Shown here piece after piece: positions 29,479 through 37,571 of a stretch of 64,000 nucleotides of DNA. Positions within the stretch are counted from its first letter, which is position 1, and every line of letters begins with the position of its first letter. The notes beneath the pieces were generated by a model, which was given only the letters and a program-made list of their open reading frames with translations, was not told the DNA's origin and did not search any database. The stretch covers positions 62,001-126,000 of the forward strand of contig CAVSLD010000006.1 of assembly GCA_963728655.1 (NCBI GenBank). The letters run 5' to 3'. A program made the translations under genes and the position numbers. The stretch comes from Iamia sp963728655 (GTDB lineage: Bacteria; Actinomycetota; Acidimicrobiia; Acidimicrobiales; Iamiaceae).

Positions 29479-29989
29479 GTGGCCCTCGGAACCCGCAACC
29501 GCCAGGCGCCGACGGACCTTCGTCCCGCCGCCCATCACTGTCCGCCGCCTCCGTCCCGGCGACGACGCGGTGCTGACCTACCTGGCCGAGCACAACGCCG
29601 ACTTCGGCGCCGTGGACGAGCGGCCTGCGCTGGAGCCCCTGGGCCAGAGCGAGACGGTGGCCTTCCTGGCCGACGACCGCACGGCGACCTTCGTGGCCTT
29701 CGCCGGCGACGTGCCCGTGGGCTTCTGCTACGTGAACGAGCTCTACCGGCGCCACACCGCGCTGCGCCACCTCTGCATCTACGAGCTGGGGGTGTCCGAG
29801 CGCTTCCGGGGCCAGGGCATCGGCGCCGCCCTGCTCGAGGCGGTCGGCGACCACGCCCGTTCCCAGGGCATCACCCGCGGCTTCGCGGTCGCGCCGGCCG
29901 AGGACAAGCCGGCCGCCGACCTCTACGAGGCGGCCGGGGCCACGCCCAACCCCGACGAGGTCGTCTACGCCTTCCGCTGGGACATCTGA
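29479..29989 (+). CDS. GNAT-family acetyltransferase inserted in the HIP operon
   Basis: About 165 residues. The GNAT core is clear: ITVRRLRPGDDAVLTYLAEH, FAGDVPVGFCYVNELYRR, ELGVSERFRGQGIGAALLEA (the R/Q-x-x-G-x-G/A acetyl-CoA loop), YEAAGATPNPDEVVYAF. GTG 29479 is chosen because VALGTRNRQAPTDLRP joins to the core with one inserted base near 29525. Without that correction no start codon precedes the conserved region. Resembles aminoglycoside-type 3-N-acetyltransferases. It has no obvious role in steroid breakdown and interrupts the mycobacterial ipdB-ipdC order. A strong hairpin follows at 29995-30036. Confidence 0.75.
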
Positions 29990-29994
29990 CCCCG

Positions 29995-30036
29995 GACAGG
30001 GTGTGCCAGACACGGTGTGCCAGGCACACCCCGTCC
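29995..30036. terminator. Hairpin downstream of the GNAT gene
   Basis: Arms GGACAGGGTGTGCC (29995-30008) and GGCACACCCCGTCC (30023-30036) pair with one mismatch. A smaller perfect hairpin GGTGTGC-CAG-GCACACC (30014-30030) competes with the right arm. No T-run follows, as usual in high-GC actinomycetes. Likely a terminator that separates echA20-ipdAB-GNAT from ipdC, though two mutually exclusive stems could also act as an attenuator. Confidence 0.5.
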
Positions 30037-30061
30037 CGCGGCCCGGTCGTGCCCGGCCCCA

Positions 30062-30100
30062 CCACGTGACCGGTGACGTCGTGGCTGGTACCACGTGACC
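30062..30100. promoter_or_regulatory. Direct repeat CCACGTGACC upstream of ipdC
   Basis: Identical 10-mers at 30062-30071 and 30091-30100, 29 bp apart, ending 20 bp before the TACCCT box of ipdC. Each contains the palindrome CACGTG. Placed in the -20 to -75 region of the presumed leaderless ipdC transcript, so it may bind an activator or repressor. Confidence 0.4.
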
Positions 30101-30119
30101 ACCTGACCGGCGGCGCGCC

Positions 30120-30125
30120 TACCCT
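30120..30125 (+). promoter_or_regulatory. -10 box TACCCT, leaderless ipdC start at 30135
   Basis: TACCCT ends 9 nt before ATG 30135, giving ipdC its own promoter after the hairpin at 29995-30036. Confidence 0.4.
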
Positions 30126-30134
30126 GCGCCGTCC

Positions 30135-31248
30135 ATGGCTCCGCCCTGCCCACCCGCCTCACCGACCTGCTCGGGTGCCGGCACCCGATCGTCCAGACCG
30201 GAATGGGGTGGGTGTCGGGCGCCAACCTGACCGCGGCCACCAGCGCCGCCGGCGGGTTCGGCATCCTCGCCGCCGTCACCATGGACCCCGACCAGCTGCG
30301 CCGGGCGGTGCGGGCCGTCAAGGAGAGGACCGACGCGCCCTTCGGCGTGAACTTCCGGGCCGACCAGCCCGACCTCGACGAGCGCATCCGCTTCGTGGCC
30401 GACGAGGGCGTCCGGCTCGTGTCCTTCGCCGGCGCGCCCGGCGAGGACGCCATCGCCCGCCTCCACGACCACGGGATCCTGGTGATGCCCACGGTCGGGG
30501 CCCGCCGCCACGCCGAGAAGATGCTCGGGCTGGGGCGTCGACGCGGTGATCGCCCAGGGGGGCGAGGGCGGCGGCCACACCGGCCCCGTGCCCACCACCC
30601 TCCTGCTCCCCGACGTGGTCGACGCGGTCGGGCGCCGAGATCCCGGTCCTGGGCGCCGGCGGCTTCCACGACGGTCGGGGCCTGGTGGCCGCCCTGGCCT
30701 ACGGCGCCGACGGCATCGCCATGGGCACCCGCTTCCTGCTCACCGCCGAGAGCCGGGTGCCGGACGCGGTCAAGGAGCGCTACCTGGTCGCCAAGGTCAC
30801 CGACACGGTCGTGACCGAGGCCCTCGACGGCGCGCCCCAGCGGGTGATCCGCACCGACCTGGTCGACAAGCCTCATCGGCTCCCGTGCCGTGAGCCGCCT
30901 GCCCCGGGCGGTCGGCAACGCCCTCGCCTTCCGGCGCCTCACCGGCACCAGCACCCGGGACCTGGTGACCGAGGGCATGGCCATGCGCAAGCAACCAGGA
31001 CCTCACGCTGTCCCAGCTGGCCATGGCGGCCAACGCGCCGATGCTCATCAAGGCCGCGCTGGTCGACGGCCACCCCGAGGTCGGGCGTGCTGCCCACCGG
31101 CCAGGTGACCGGCCTCATCGACGAGATCCCCACCGTGGCCGAGGTGGTCGAGGGCATCGTGGCCGAGGCCGAGGCGACCCTCGCCCGGCTGGCCGCCCGC
31201 CTGAGCCCGGGGCGTCCGGTGCGCCGTCGGGTCGATGTCCAGACCTGA
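30135..31248 (+). CDS. ipdC: Nitronate-monooxygenase-family flavoprotein IpdC (frameshifted)
   Basis: About 370 residues. Flavin-binding TIM-barrel motifs: RHPIVQTGMGWVSGANLTAA, SAAGGFGILAAVTM, FGVNFRADQPDLDERI, VIAQGGEGGGHTG (phosphate loop), VLGAGGFHDGRGLVAALAYG and GIAMGTRFLLTAES. These match Rv3553 (IpdC) in M. tuberculosis, which acts with IpdAB late in HIP degradation. One apparent deletion (30142) and about six apparent insertions (30535, 30630, 30872, 30990, 31083) break the frame. The stop TGA (31246-31248) lies inside the operator for the next unit. Confidence 0.85.
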
Positions 31249-31259
31249 CGGGTCGTCAG
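31245..31259. promoter_or_regulatory. Operator-like palindrome CTGAC-N5-GTCAG, site 2 (acyl-CoA dehydrogenase pair)
   Basis: CTGACGGGTCGTCAG; the inner 13 bases TGACG-GGT-CGTCA are perfectly palindromic. It overlaps the ipdC stop and abuts a TAGCGT box (31261-31266). Same motif as at 26955, 33683 and 43099. Confidence 0.7.
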
Positions 31260-31260
31260 A

Positions 31261-31266
31261 TAGCGT
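31261..31266 (+). promoter_or_regulatory. -10 box TAGCGT, leaderless start at 31275
   Basis: TAGCGT ends 8 nt before GTG 31275 and lies directly beside operator site 2, so a bound repressor would block it. Confidence 0.5.
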
Positions 31267-31274
31267 CGGGCGGC

Positions 31275-32455
31275 GTGGACCTGACCTGGTCGGACGAGGA
31301 GGAGGCGTTCCGCGCCGAGGCCCGCGCCTGGCTGGAGGCGGAGCTGGCGGCCTGGCGGGCGCGCCACGGCGGCCGCATCCTCTCGGGCGACACCGCGGAG
31401 GGCTTCGCCCAGCACCTCGACTGGGAGCGGACCCTGTTCGACGGCGGCTGGGCGGTGGTGTCCTGGCCCGTCGAGCACGGCGGTCGCGCCGCCAGCCGCT
31501 GGGAGTGGCTGGTCTTCGAGGAGGAGTACTACCGGGCCGGCGCGCCACCCCGGATCACCCAGAACGGCATCTTCCTGCTCGCCCCCACCGTCTTCGACTT
31601 CGGCACGCCCGAGCAGCAGGCCCACGTCCTGCCCCGCATGGCCCGCGGCGACGACCTGTGGTGCCAGGGCTGGTCCGAGCCCGACGCCGGCAGCGACCTG
31701 GCCTCGCTCACGAGCCGGGCCCGGCGCGACGACGTCCGGGGCGGATGGGTCCTCGACGGCCAGAAGACGTGGACCACCCGGGGGGCGTTCTGCACGCACC
31801 TCTTCGGGCTGTTCCGCACCGACCCGGAGAGCGAGCGCCACCGGGGCCTCACCTACCTCCTCGTGCCGCTCGACCTCGACGGCGTCACCGTGCGCGGCTT
31901 CGGCCGCCTCGACGGCGACGAGGGCTTCGCCGAGGTGTTCTTCGACGACGCCTTCCTCTCCGACGACGCCGTCCCCGGCGGTGTGGTCCTGGGCGACGTG
32001 GGCGCCGGGCTGGTCGGTGGCCATGGCCACCACCAGCTCCGAGCGGGGCCTCACCCTGCGCTCGCCCGGGCGCTTCACCGCCACCGCCGACCGCCTCGTC
32101 GACCTCTACCGGGAGCGGACGAGCGCGGGTCGGGCCCGACCCCGCCCTGCGCGACCGCGTGGTGCAGGGCTGGATGGAGGCCGAGGCCTACCGGCTCCAG
32201 ACCCTCCAGACCGTCACCGCCGACGCCGAGGGCCGCCCCGCAGGCGCCACCTCCAGCCTGGTGAAGCTGTGGTGGTCCGAGCTCGACGTGGCCCTCCACG
32301 AGACGGCGCTCGACCTGCTCGGGCCCGAGGCCGAGGTCGACGGGCCGTGGTCGAAGGGGTGGCAGTTCTCGCTGTCGGGGCCGATCTACGCCGGGACCAA
32401 CGAGATCCAGCGCAACATCGCCGCCGAGCGGGTGCTCGGCCTGCCGAGGAGGTAG
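31275..32455 (+). CDS. Acyl-CoA dehydrogenase, first subunit of a HIP-cluster pair (frameshifted)
   Basis: About 393 residues from GTG 31275. ACAD motifs: WSDEEEAFRAEARAWLEAEL, GWAVVSWPVEHGGRAAS, GWSEPDAGSDLASLTSRA (FAD-binding), GWVLDGQKTWTTRGAFC and GPIYAGTNEIQRNIAAERVL at the end. Frame breaks lie near 32020 and 32133. The second ACAD begins 2 bp after the stop, a layout typical of the alpha2beta2 steroid acyl-CoA dehydrogenases (FadE31/32/33 or ChsE type). It probably oxidises a CoA-bound steroid ring intermediate; the exact FadE number cannot be fixed by eye. Confidence 0.8.
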
Positions 32456-32457
32456 CC

Positions 32458-33496
32458 GTGCGCTTCGCCTTCACCGACGACCAGCTCGCCTTCCGCGACG
32501 CCGTGCGCGACCTGCTGGCCAAGGAGTGCCCGCCCGAGGTGGTGCGGGCGGCGTGGCCCGAGGGGCCCGACGACCAGGGGGCCGAGCCCGGCGCCGGGGC
32601 CCGGGCCACGACCGACCGCAGCTGGGCCGCCCTGGCCGAGATGGGCGCCCTCGGTGTCGCTGTGTCCGAGGACCATGGCGGGCTGGGCCTGGGCGAGCTC
32701 GACTGGGTGCTGCTCGCCGAGGAGGCCGGCTACGCCGCCCTGCCCGCACCCGTTCGTGGAGACGGCCGGCGTCGTCGCCCCGCTGCTCGACGCCGCCGGC
32801 GACCCCGGGGGCCTGGTGGAGGGCCTGGTCGGCGGGGCGACGACCGCCACGGCCACCGCGCTGGGCACCGACCTGGTGCCCTGGGGGGCCGATGCCCACG
32901 TGGTGGTCGCCTTGGTGCTCGACGGTCCGGAGGGCCCGTGGGTCGCCCGTCGGGTCGACGCGACGTCGGCGGTGCCGGTGGCCACGGTGGACCGGTCCCG
33001 TCGGCTGGCCCGCCTCGACGTGGGCGGGGGCGAGGTGATCGGCTCCGCACGCGACGCGGCACTGGCCTTCGACCGCGGTGCGGTGGGCACGGCGGCCCAG
33101 CTGGTCGGGCTGGGCCGCCGCATGCTCGACCTGACGGTGGCCTACGTCTCCGAGCGCCAGCAGTTCGGGAAGCCGGTCGGCGCCCAGCAGGCCGTCAAGC
33201 ACCACCTCGCCGACGCGGCCAAGGACCTCCACTTCGCGGCCCCGGCGGTCTACGGCGCGGCGTGGTCGCTGGCCACGGACGATGCCCACGCCCACCGGGC
33301 CGCCTCGACGGCCAAGGCCCTGGCCTCCGACGCCGCCCGGCGGGCCGGGCGGGCCGCCCTCCAGTGCCACGGCGCCATCGGCTACACGGTGGAGGCCGAC
33401 CTCCACCTCTCCCTGAAGCGGGCCGAGGCCCTGGCCCGGGCCTGGGGCGACGCCGCCTGGCACCGTGGCCGGGTGGCCTGGGCCCTCGGCCTCTGA
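32458..33496 (+). CDS. Acyl-CoA dehydrogenase, second subunit of the HIP-cluster pair (frameshifted)
   Basis: About 346 residues from GTG 32458. Motifs: FAFTDDQLAFRDAVRDLLAK, MGALGVAVSEDHGGLGLGEL, and in the C-terminal domain YVSERQQFGKPVGAQQAVKH (R-QFG-P) and ALQCHGAIGYTVEADLHLSL. The middle FAD-binding part is short and degenerate (no GYSEPxAGSD), as in the non-FAD-binding halves of heteromeric steroid ACADs. One insertion near 32750 breaks LPAP-FVETAG. Translationally linked to the ACAD upstream and followed by the tandem hairpins. Confidence 0.8.
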
Positions 33497-33534
33497 CCCT
33501 CCTCCGTCCCGTCCCGCCCCGTCCCGTCCCGCAG

Positions 33535-33587
33535 CCGTTCTGGTCTAGGGATCGGCCCGCGACGGCCTGTTCCTAGACCAGAACGGG
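33535..33587. repeat. Long palindromic hairpin, copy 1
   Basis: Arms CCGTTCTGGTCTAGG (33535-33549) and CCTAGACCAGAACGG (33572-33586) are perfectly complementary, enclosing a 22-base loop with its own GGCC palindromes. It lies between the ACAD pair and fadA6. A second, diverged copy starts 18 bases later. Confidence 0.75.
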
Positions 33588-33605
33588 AGCAGGGGCGCGC
33601 CGAAG

Positions 33606-33658
33606 CCCTTCTGGTCCGGGGATCGGCCCTCATCGGCCTGTTCCTAGACCAGAACGGG
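33606..33658. repeat. Long palindromic hairpin, copy 2
   Basis: Arms CCCTTCTGGTCCGGG (33606-33620) and CCTAGACCAGAACGG (33643-33657); the right arm is identical to copy 1, the left arm has three changes. Loop GATCGGCCCTCATCGGCC is similar to copy 1. The pair could be a tandem terminator or a mobile palindromic (REP-like) unit. Confidence 0.7.
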
Positions 33659-33682
33659 TGAGGCCCCGGCGGGGTGACGGAC

Positions 33683-33697
33683 CTGACGGGGTGTCAG
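33683..33697. promoter_or_regulatory. Operator-like palindrome CTGAC-N5-GTCAG, site 3 (fadA6)
   Basis: CTGACGGGGTGTCAG, followed two bases later by TAGCGT (33699-33704), the same operator-promoter layout as at 31245. It lies 36 bp before the fadA6 ATG. Confidence 0.65.
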
Positions 33698-33698
33698 G

Positions 33699-33704
33699 TA
33701 GCGT
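33699..33704 (+). promoter_or_regulatory. -10 box TAGCGT of fadA6
   Basis: Here the ATG is 29 nt downstream, and AGGAG (33724-33728) lies in front of it, so this transcript has a leader, unlike most in the window. Confidence 0.4.
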
Positions 33705-33733
33705 GGTCGACGCCCGCGAGACCAGGAGCACCC

Positions 33734-34882
33734 ATGCCCGAGGCCTACATCGTCGACGCCGTCCGCACCCCTGTGGGGAAGCGCGGCGGGGGCTTGGCCG
33801 CGGTCCACCCGGCCGACCTCGGGGCCCTGTCCATCCGGGCCCTGCTCGACCGCACCGGCATCGACCCCGGTGCGGTCGACGACGTGGTCTTCGGCAACGT
33901 CGACTCGGTCGGCGGCCAGGCCGGCGACATCGCCCGCACCTGCTGGCTCGTCGCCGGCGGGGCCGAGCACGTCCCCGGCACCACCGTCGACCGCCAGTGC
34001 GGCTCGGCCCAGCAGGCGGTGCACTTCGCGGCCCAGGCGGTGATGTCCGGCGTCAACGACCTGGTGGTCGCGGGCGGCGTCCAGCAGATGTCGCAGATCC
34101 CGATCAGCTCGGCCATGACCCTCGCCTCCGACCTCGGCTTCCCCGACCCCTTCACCACCTCCCCGGGCTGGGTGGAGCGCTACGGCGACGGCGAGGTCAG
34201 CCAGTTCCGGGGGGCGGAGATGATCGCCGAGCGGTGGGACATCAGCCGCGACGACATGGAGGAGTTCGCGGTCGAGTCCCACACCCGCGCCCTCAAGGCT
34301 GCGGCCGACGGGCGCTTCGACGCCGAGATCGCTCCCGTCGGCGAGATGGCCCACGACGAGGGGCCGCGGGAGCCCAACTGGGACAAGATCCGCAGCCTGC
34401 CGACGCTGGTCGAGGGCGGGCGCATCACCGCAGCCATGGCCAGCCAGATCAGCGACGCCTCGGCCGCCCTCCTGATCGCCGGCGAGCAGGCGGTGGCCGA
34501 CCACGGCCTCACGCCCCGGGCCCGCATCCACCACATGAGCGTGCGGGGCGACGACCCGATCATGATGCTGTCGGCGCCCATCCCCGCCACCCGCCACGCC
34601 CTCGAGCGCGCCGGCATGACCCTCGACCAGATCGACGCGGTCGAGATCAACGAGGCCTTCGCCTCGGTCGTGCTGGCCTGGGCCAAGGAGCTGGGCCCGG
34701 ACATGGACAAGGTGAACCCCAACGGCGGGGCCATCGCCCTGGGCCACCCGCTCGGGGCCACCGGCGCCCGCCTCATGACCACCCTGCTGAACCACCTGGA
34801 GCAGACCGGCGGCCGCTGCGGCCTGCAGACCATGTGCGAGGGCGGCGGCCAGGCCAACGTCACCATCATCGAGCGGCTGTAG
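33734..34882 (+). CDS. fadA6: Acetyl-CoA acetyltransferase FadA6-like thiolase
   Basis: An intact 382-residue protein. Thiolase motifs: VDAVRTPVGKRGG, nucleophile Cys in VDRQCGSAQQAVHFAAQAVM, QMSQIPISSAMTLASDLGF, NPNGGAIALGHPLGATGARL (His) and GLQTMCEGGGQANVTIIERL (second Cys). The sequence resembles Rv3556c (FadA6), which cleaves beta-ketoacyl-CoA products of HIP breakdown. Good AGGAG before ATG 33734; operator site 3 in front. The final thiolysis returns acetyl- or propionyl-type CoA to central metabolism. Confidence 0.85.
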   Translation: MPEAYIVDAVRTPVGKRGGGLAAVHPADLGALSIRALLDRTGIDPGAVDDVVFGNVDSVGGQAGDIARTCWLVAGGAEHVPGTTVDRQCGSAQQAVHFAAQAVMSGVNDLVVAGGVQQMSQIPISSAMTLASDLGFPDPFTTSPGWVERYGDGEVSQFRGAEMIAERWDISRDDMEEFAVESHTRALKAAADGRFDAEIAPVGEMAHDEGPREPNWDKIRSLPTLVEGGRITAAMASQISDASAALLIAGEQAVADHGLTPRARIHHMSVRGDDPIMMLSAPIPATRHALERAGMTLDQIDAVEINEAFASVVLAWAKELGPDMDKVNPNGGAIALGHPLGATGARLMTTLLNHLEQTGGRCGLQTMCEGGGQANVTIIERL

Positions 34883-34909
34883 GTCCACCCCGGGCGCGAC
34901 CGTCGGGCC

Positions 34910-34915
34910 TACCAT
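34910..34915 (+). promoter_or_regulatory. -10 box TACCAT, leaderless start at 34924
   Basis: TACCAT ends 8 nt before ATG 34924 of the first DUF4190 gene. Confidence 0.4.
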
Positions 34916-34923
34916 CCCGGCCC

Positions 34924-35226
34924 ATGGCCTACCCCCAACCAGGTGCTCCCCGGAACCACCCCGACGGCACCAAGGTGCTGGTGCTCGGGATCCTGAGCGT
35001 CGTGCTCTGCCAGATCCTCGGCCCGTTCGCCTGGTCGTCGGGCAACAAGGCCCTGCGGGAGATCGACGCCTCGCCGTCCTCCTACGCCAACCGGGGCAGC
35101 GTCCAGGCCGGTCGCATCCTGGGCATGGTGGCGTCGATCCTGCTGATCCTCTCGATCGTCATCGTGGTCATCTCGATCTTCGCCGGCGCAGCGTCGGACT
35201 CGTCCTCCCTCGGCGTCGTGGGCTGA
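34924..35226 (+). CDS. DUF4190 small membrane protein
   Basis: 100 residues. Two membrane helices (VLVLGILSVVLCQILGPFAW and LGMVASILLILSIVIVVISI) are separated by a conserved cytoplasmic loop GNKALREIDASPSSYANRGS with QAGRIL, the hallmark of DUF4190. The next gene is a paralogue starting 2 bp after this stop. The role is unknown; such proteins are common and often Pro/Gly-rich at the N-terminus. Confidence 0.7.
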   Translation: MAYPQPGAPRNHPDGTKVLVLGILSVVLCQILGPFAWSSGNKALREIDASPSSYANRGSVQAGRILGMVASILLILSIVIVVISIFAGAASDSSSLGVVG

Positions 35227-35227
35227 G

Positions 35228-35653
35228 GTGACCGCTCCCCAGGGCCCACCCCCGGGGCCCGGGGACGGCCCGCCCGGGTACGGCCCACCGGGAGCGCCCT
35301 CCTACGGCGCGCCCTCCTACGGGCCGCCCGGGTACGGGCCGCCCGGGTACGGACCGCCCGGCGGGCACCCGTACGGCTGGGCGCCGGTGGAGCACCCGCA
35401 GGGGACCATCGTGCTGGTGCTCGGCATCGTCGGCATCGTGATGTGCCAGGTCGTCGGACCCGTCGCCTGGGTGATGGGCAACCGGGCGCTGGCCGAGATC
35501 GACGCCGAGCCGGGTCGCTGGTCCAACCGGGGCAACGTCGCCGCCGGGCGCATCTGCGGCATCGTCGCCACCGTGCTGCTGGCGCTCTACGTGGCGTTCT
35601 TCGGGCTCTACGCCGTCATCGCCATCGGCGTGCTGGCCGGCTCCTCGACCTGA
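35228..35653 (+). CDS. DUF4190 membrane protein with Pro-Gly-Tyr repeats
   Basis: 141 residues from GTG 35228, a paralogue of the gene in front: IVLVLGIVGIVMCQVVGPVA, MGNRALAEIDAEPGRWSNRG, AGRICGIVATVLLALYVAFF. Its first 55 residues add tandem GYGPPG/SYGPPG repeats, a low-complexity tail seen in other actinobacterial DUF4190 proteins. Tandem duplication is clear from the shared core. Function unknown. Confidence 0.7.
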   Translation: MTAPQGPPPGPGDGPPGYGPPGAPSYGAPSYGPPGYGPPGYGPPGGHPYGWAPVEHPQGTIVLVLGIVGIVMCQVVGPVAWVMGNRALAEIDAEPGRWSNRGNVAAGRICGIVATVLLALYVAFFGLYAVIAIGVLAGSST

Positions 35654-35668
35654 CCCGTCACCGACGGG
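35654..35668. terminator. Hairpin between convergent genes
   Basis: CCCGTC-ACC-GACGGG directly after the DUF4190 stop and overlapping the last codons of the convergent thioesterase gene. It is short but well placed for two-sided termination. Confidence 0.4.
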
Positions 35669-36464
35669 CCCGGAGCAGGACCTCCTGGGTCACGGTGGCC
35701 ACGTGCGCGCCGTCGGCGGTGAACACCTCGCCCACGGCCAGGCCCCGCGACGACATCAGCCCGTGGCAGCGCATGGTGTGGAGGTGCCACTCGTCGGCCC
35801 GCAGCGGGCGGTGGAACCAGATGGCGTGGTCGAGGCTGAAGCCGGCCAGGTTGGCCCAGTCGTCGGCGTGACGGGGGTCGAGGGCGTGGGCCGCGTCGGT
35901 GGCCAGGTCGTCGGAGATGTAGGCCAGGGCCGCCGGGTGCAGCGCCGGCGGCTGGCGGTCGGCCTCGTCGCCCAGGCACGGCGCGCATCCACGCCGCCTG
36001 CTCGCCCGGGTCGGTCCCCGGGCGGGAGGGGGCGCCGGTCGTAGAACGACGACCACGAGCGTGTCCTCGATGGCGTCGGGCGGGGTCACCGCGGGGAGCC
36101 CGGCGATCTGGACCTCGGGGGCGTCCTCGTCGACCTGGAACGAGGCCGACAGCGACAGGATCGCCCCGACGGCCTGGCGGGCCTCGACGGTGCGGGTGCA
36201 GAACGACCGCCCGTTGCGGGTGCGGGCCACCTCGTAGCGGACGGGCTCGGCGTGGTCGCCCCGGCGGATGAAGTAGGCGTGCAGCGAGTGGACCCGGTAG
36301 CCGGGCTCGACGGTGGCCGCCGCCGCCCCCAGGGCCTGGGCCACGATCTGGCCGCCGTAGAGGCCGCCCCACGGGTAGCGGGGCCCGGCGCCGACGAAGG
36401 TGTCGGGCCCGTGGGGCTCGAGCGCCATCATGTCGGTGAAGGAGCGGGTCGGGTCGGCGGCCAT
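35658..36464 (-). CDS. Acyl-CoA thioesterase II (TesB family)
   Basis: 268 residues as read. Double hot-dog motifs: YPWGGLYGGQIVAQALGAA (first domain), VHSLHAYFIRRGDHAEPVRY, RNGRSFCTRTVEARQ and, in the second domain, WANLAGFSLDHAIWFHRPLR and GLMSSRGLAVGEVFTADGAH. The stretch encoded at about 35985-36045 reads as Pro/Arg-rich nonsense and becomes SFYDRR...GTDPGEQAAWMRAV in another frame, so two compensating shifts hide there while the overall ORF stays open. It hydrolyses acyl-CoA to free fatty acid. Confidence 0.75.
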   Translation of the reverse strand: MAADPTRSFTDMMALEPHGPDTFVGAGPRYPWGGLYGGQIVAQALGAAAATVEPGYRVHSLHAYFIRRGDHAEPVRYEVARTRNGRSFCTRTVEARQAVGAILSLSASFQVDEDAPEVQIAGLPAVTPPDAIEDTLVVVVLRPAPPPARGPTRASRRRGCAPCLGDEADRQPPALHPAALAYISDDLATDAAHALDPRHADDWANLAGFSLDHAIWFHRPLRADEWHLHTMRCHGLMSSRGLAVGEVFTADGAHVATVTQEVLLRARR

Positions 36465-36519
36465 GGGCGGCCGACGCTACCGAGGGCCCGGCCCCCGGCC
36501 GCCCGGGGCCCGGCCGCGC

Positions 36520-37571
36520 TCAGCGCCGGGGGCGGAAGAGGTAGTGGCTGACGCCGAAGTCCTCGCCGTCGTGGTGGCCCCAGAGGGCGGCGCACCCGGC
36601 GAAGAAGGCCCGCCAGCGCCGTACCTGGACCTTGCCCACCAGCCGGTCGAGCTCGGCCCGGTGGGCCTCCAGGTTGTCCAGCCAGGCCAGGGCGGTGCGG
36701 TGGTAGTGCTCGCCGCCGAGGAACCAGTGGTCGACCACGGCGAGGTCGTCCTGGAGGTGCAGGAAGAGGTCGTCGCTGGGCATCAGGCCGCCGGAGAAGA
36801 AGTGGCGGGCCATCCAGTCCCGGGTGTCGTCGGCGTCGTACTGGAAGCACACGTCGCGCCCGCTGAACACGTGGGTGAAGAACAGGCCGTCGTCGGCCAG
36901 CCAGCCGGCGATGCGCTCGAAGATGGCCCCGTGGTTGCGGACGTGCTCGAGCATCTCGACCGACACGACCCGGTCGAAGGGTCGCCCCTCGCCGTGGTCG
37001 GCGGGGTCGAAGGTGCGGATGTCGGCGGTGATGACGTGGATGTTGGCCAGGCCCCGCTCGGCGGCCTGCTTCTCGATGTGCTCGCGCTGGGTGCGGGAGT
37101 TGGACAGGGCCACGACCTCGGCGTCGGGGTAGGTGGCCGCGGCCCACAGGGTGAACGACCCCCAGCCGCAGCCCAGCTCGAGGATGCGCTGGCCGTCGGC
37201 CAGCCGGGCCCGCTCGGCCGTAGAGCTCGAGCATGGCCGCCTCGGCGTCGCCCAGGTCGTCGACGCCGGGCGGGTAGTAGCACGACGAGTACTTCAGGTG
37301 CGGGCCGAGGGTGGCCTCGAAGAACCGGGTCGGGCACCTCGTAGTGCTGCTCGTTGGCCTCGGCCGTGTGGGTGGCCACCTCGCCGGAGCGGAGGTCGGC
37401 GACCAGGGCCCGGAAGCGGTCGCTGCGCTCCTGGGGCGTGCCCCGCCGCTCGGTGCGGAGGCGCTTGGCCACCCGGGCCCGGCACGCCGCGTGCAGCACC
37501 GGGGTGGGCACCAGGCCGAGGTCGAGGGCCTTGAACGACAGGGTGCTGAGGGCGTCGGTGACGGTGGCCAT
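36520..37571 (-). CDS. CFA-synthase-like SAM methyltransferase, second copy (frameshifted)
   Basis: About 350 residues from ATG 37571. SAM motif RILELGCGWGSFTLWAAATY, ALSNSRTQREHIEKQAAERG, VVSVEMLEHVRNHGAIFERI (the EMxEHV motif of cyclopropane/methyl fatty acid synthases) and HHDGEDFGVSHYLFRPRR at the end. The N-terminal half has frame breaks near 37215 and 37330. The start overlaps the stop of the other CFA-like gene (TGATG). Together they resemble UfaA1-type enzymes that methylate unsaturated phospholipid chains. Confidence 0.75.

Noticed and set aside
27520..33000. Pseudogenisation of the HIP cluster
   Set aside because: Frame breaks occur in every gene but each leaves conserved catalytic segments intact in the next frame, and unrelated genes show the same pattern, so sequencing error explains them better.
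33507..33534. Short GTCCC repeats
   Set aside because: Simple sequence over about 25 bases before the tandem hairpins, with no further copies seen; not a CRISPR or iteron array.
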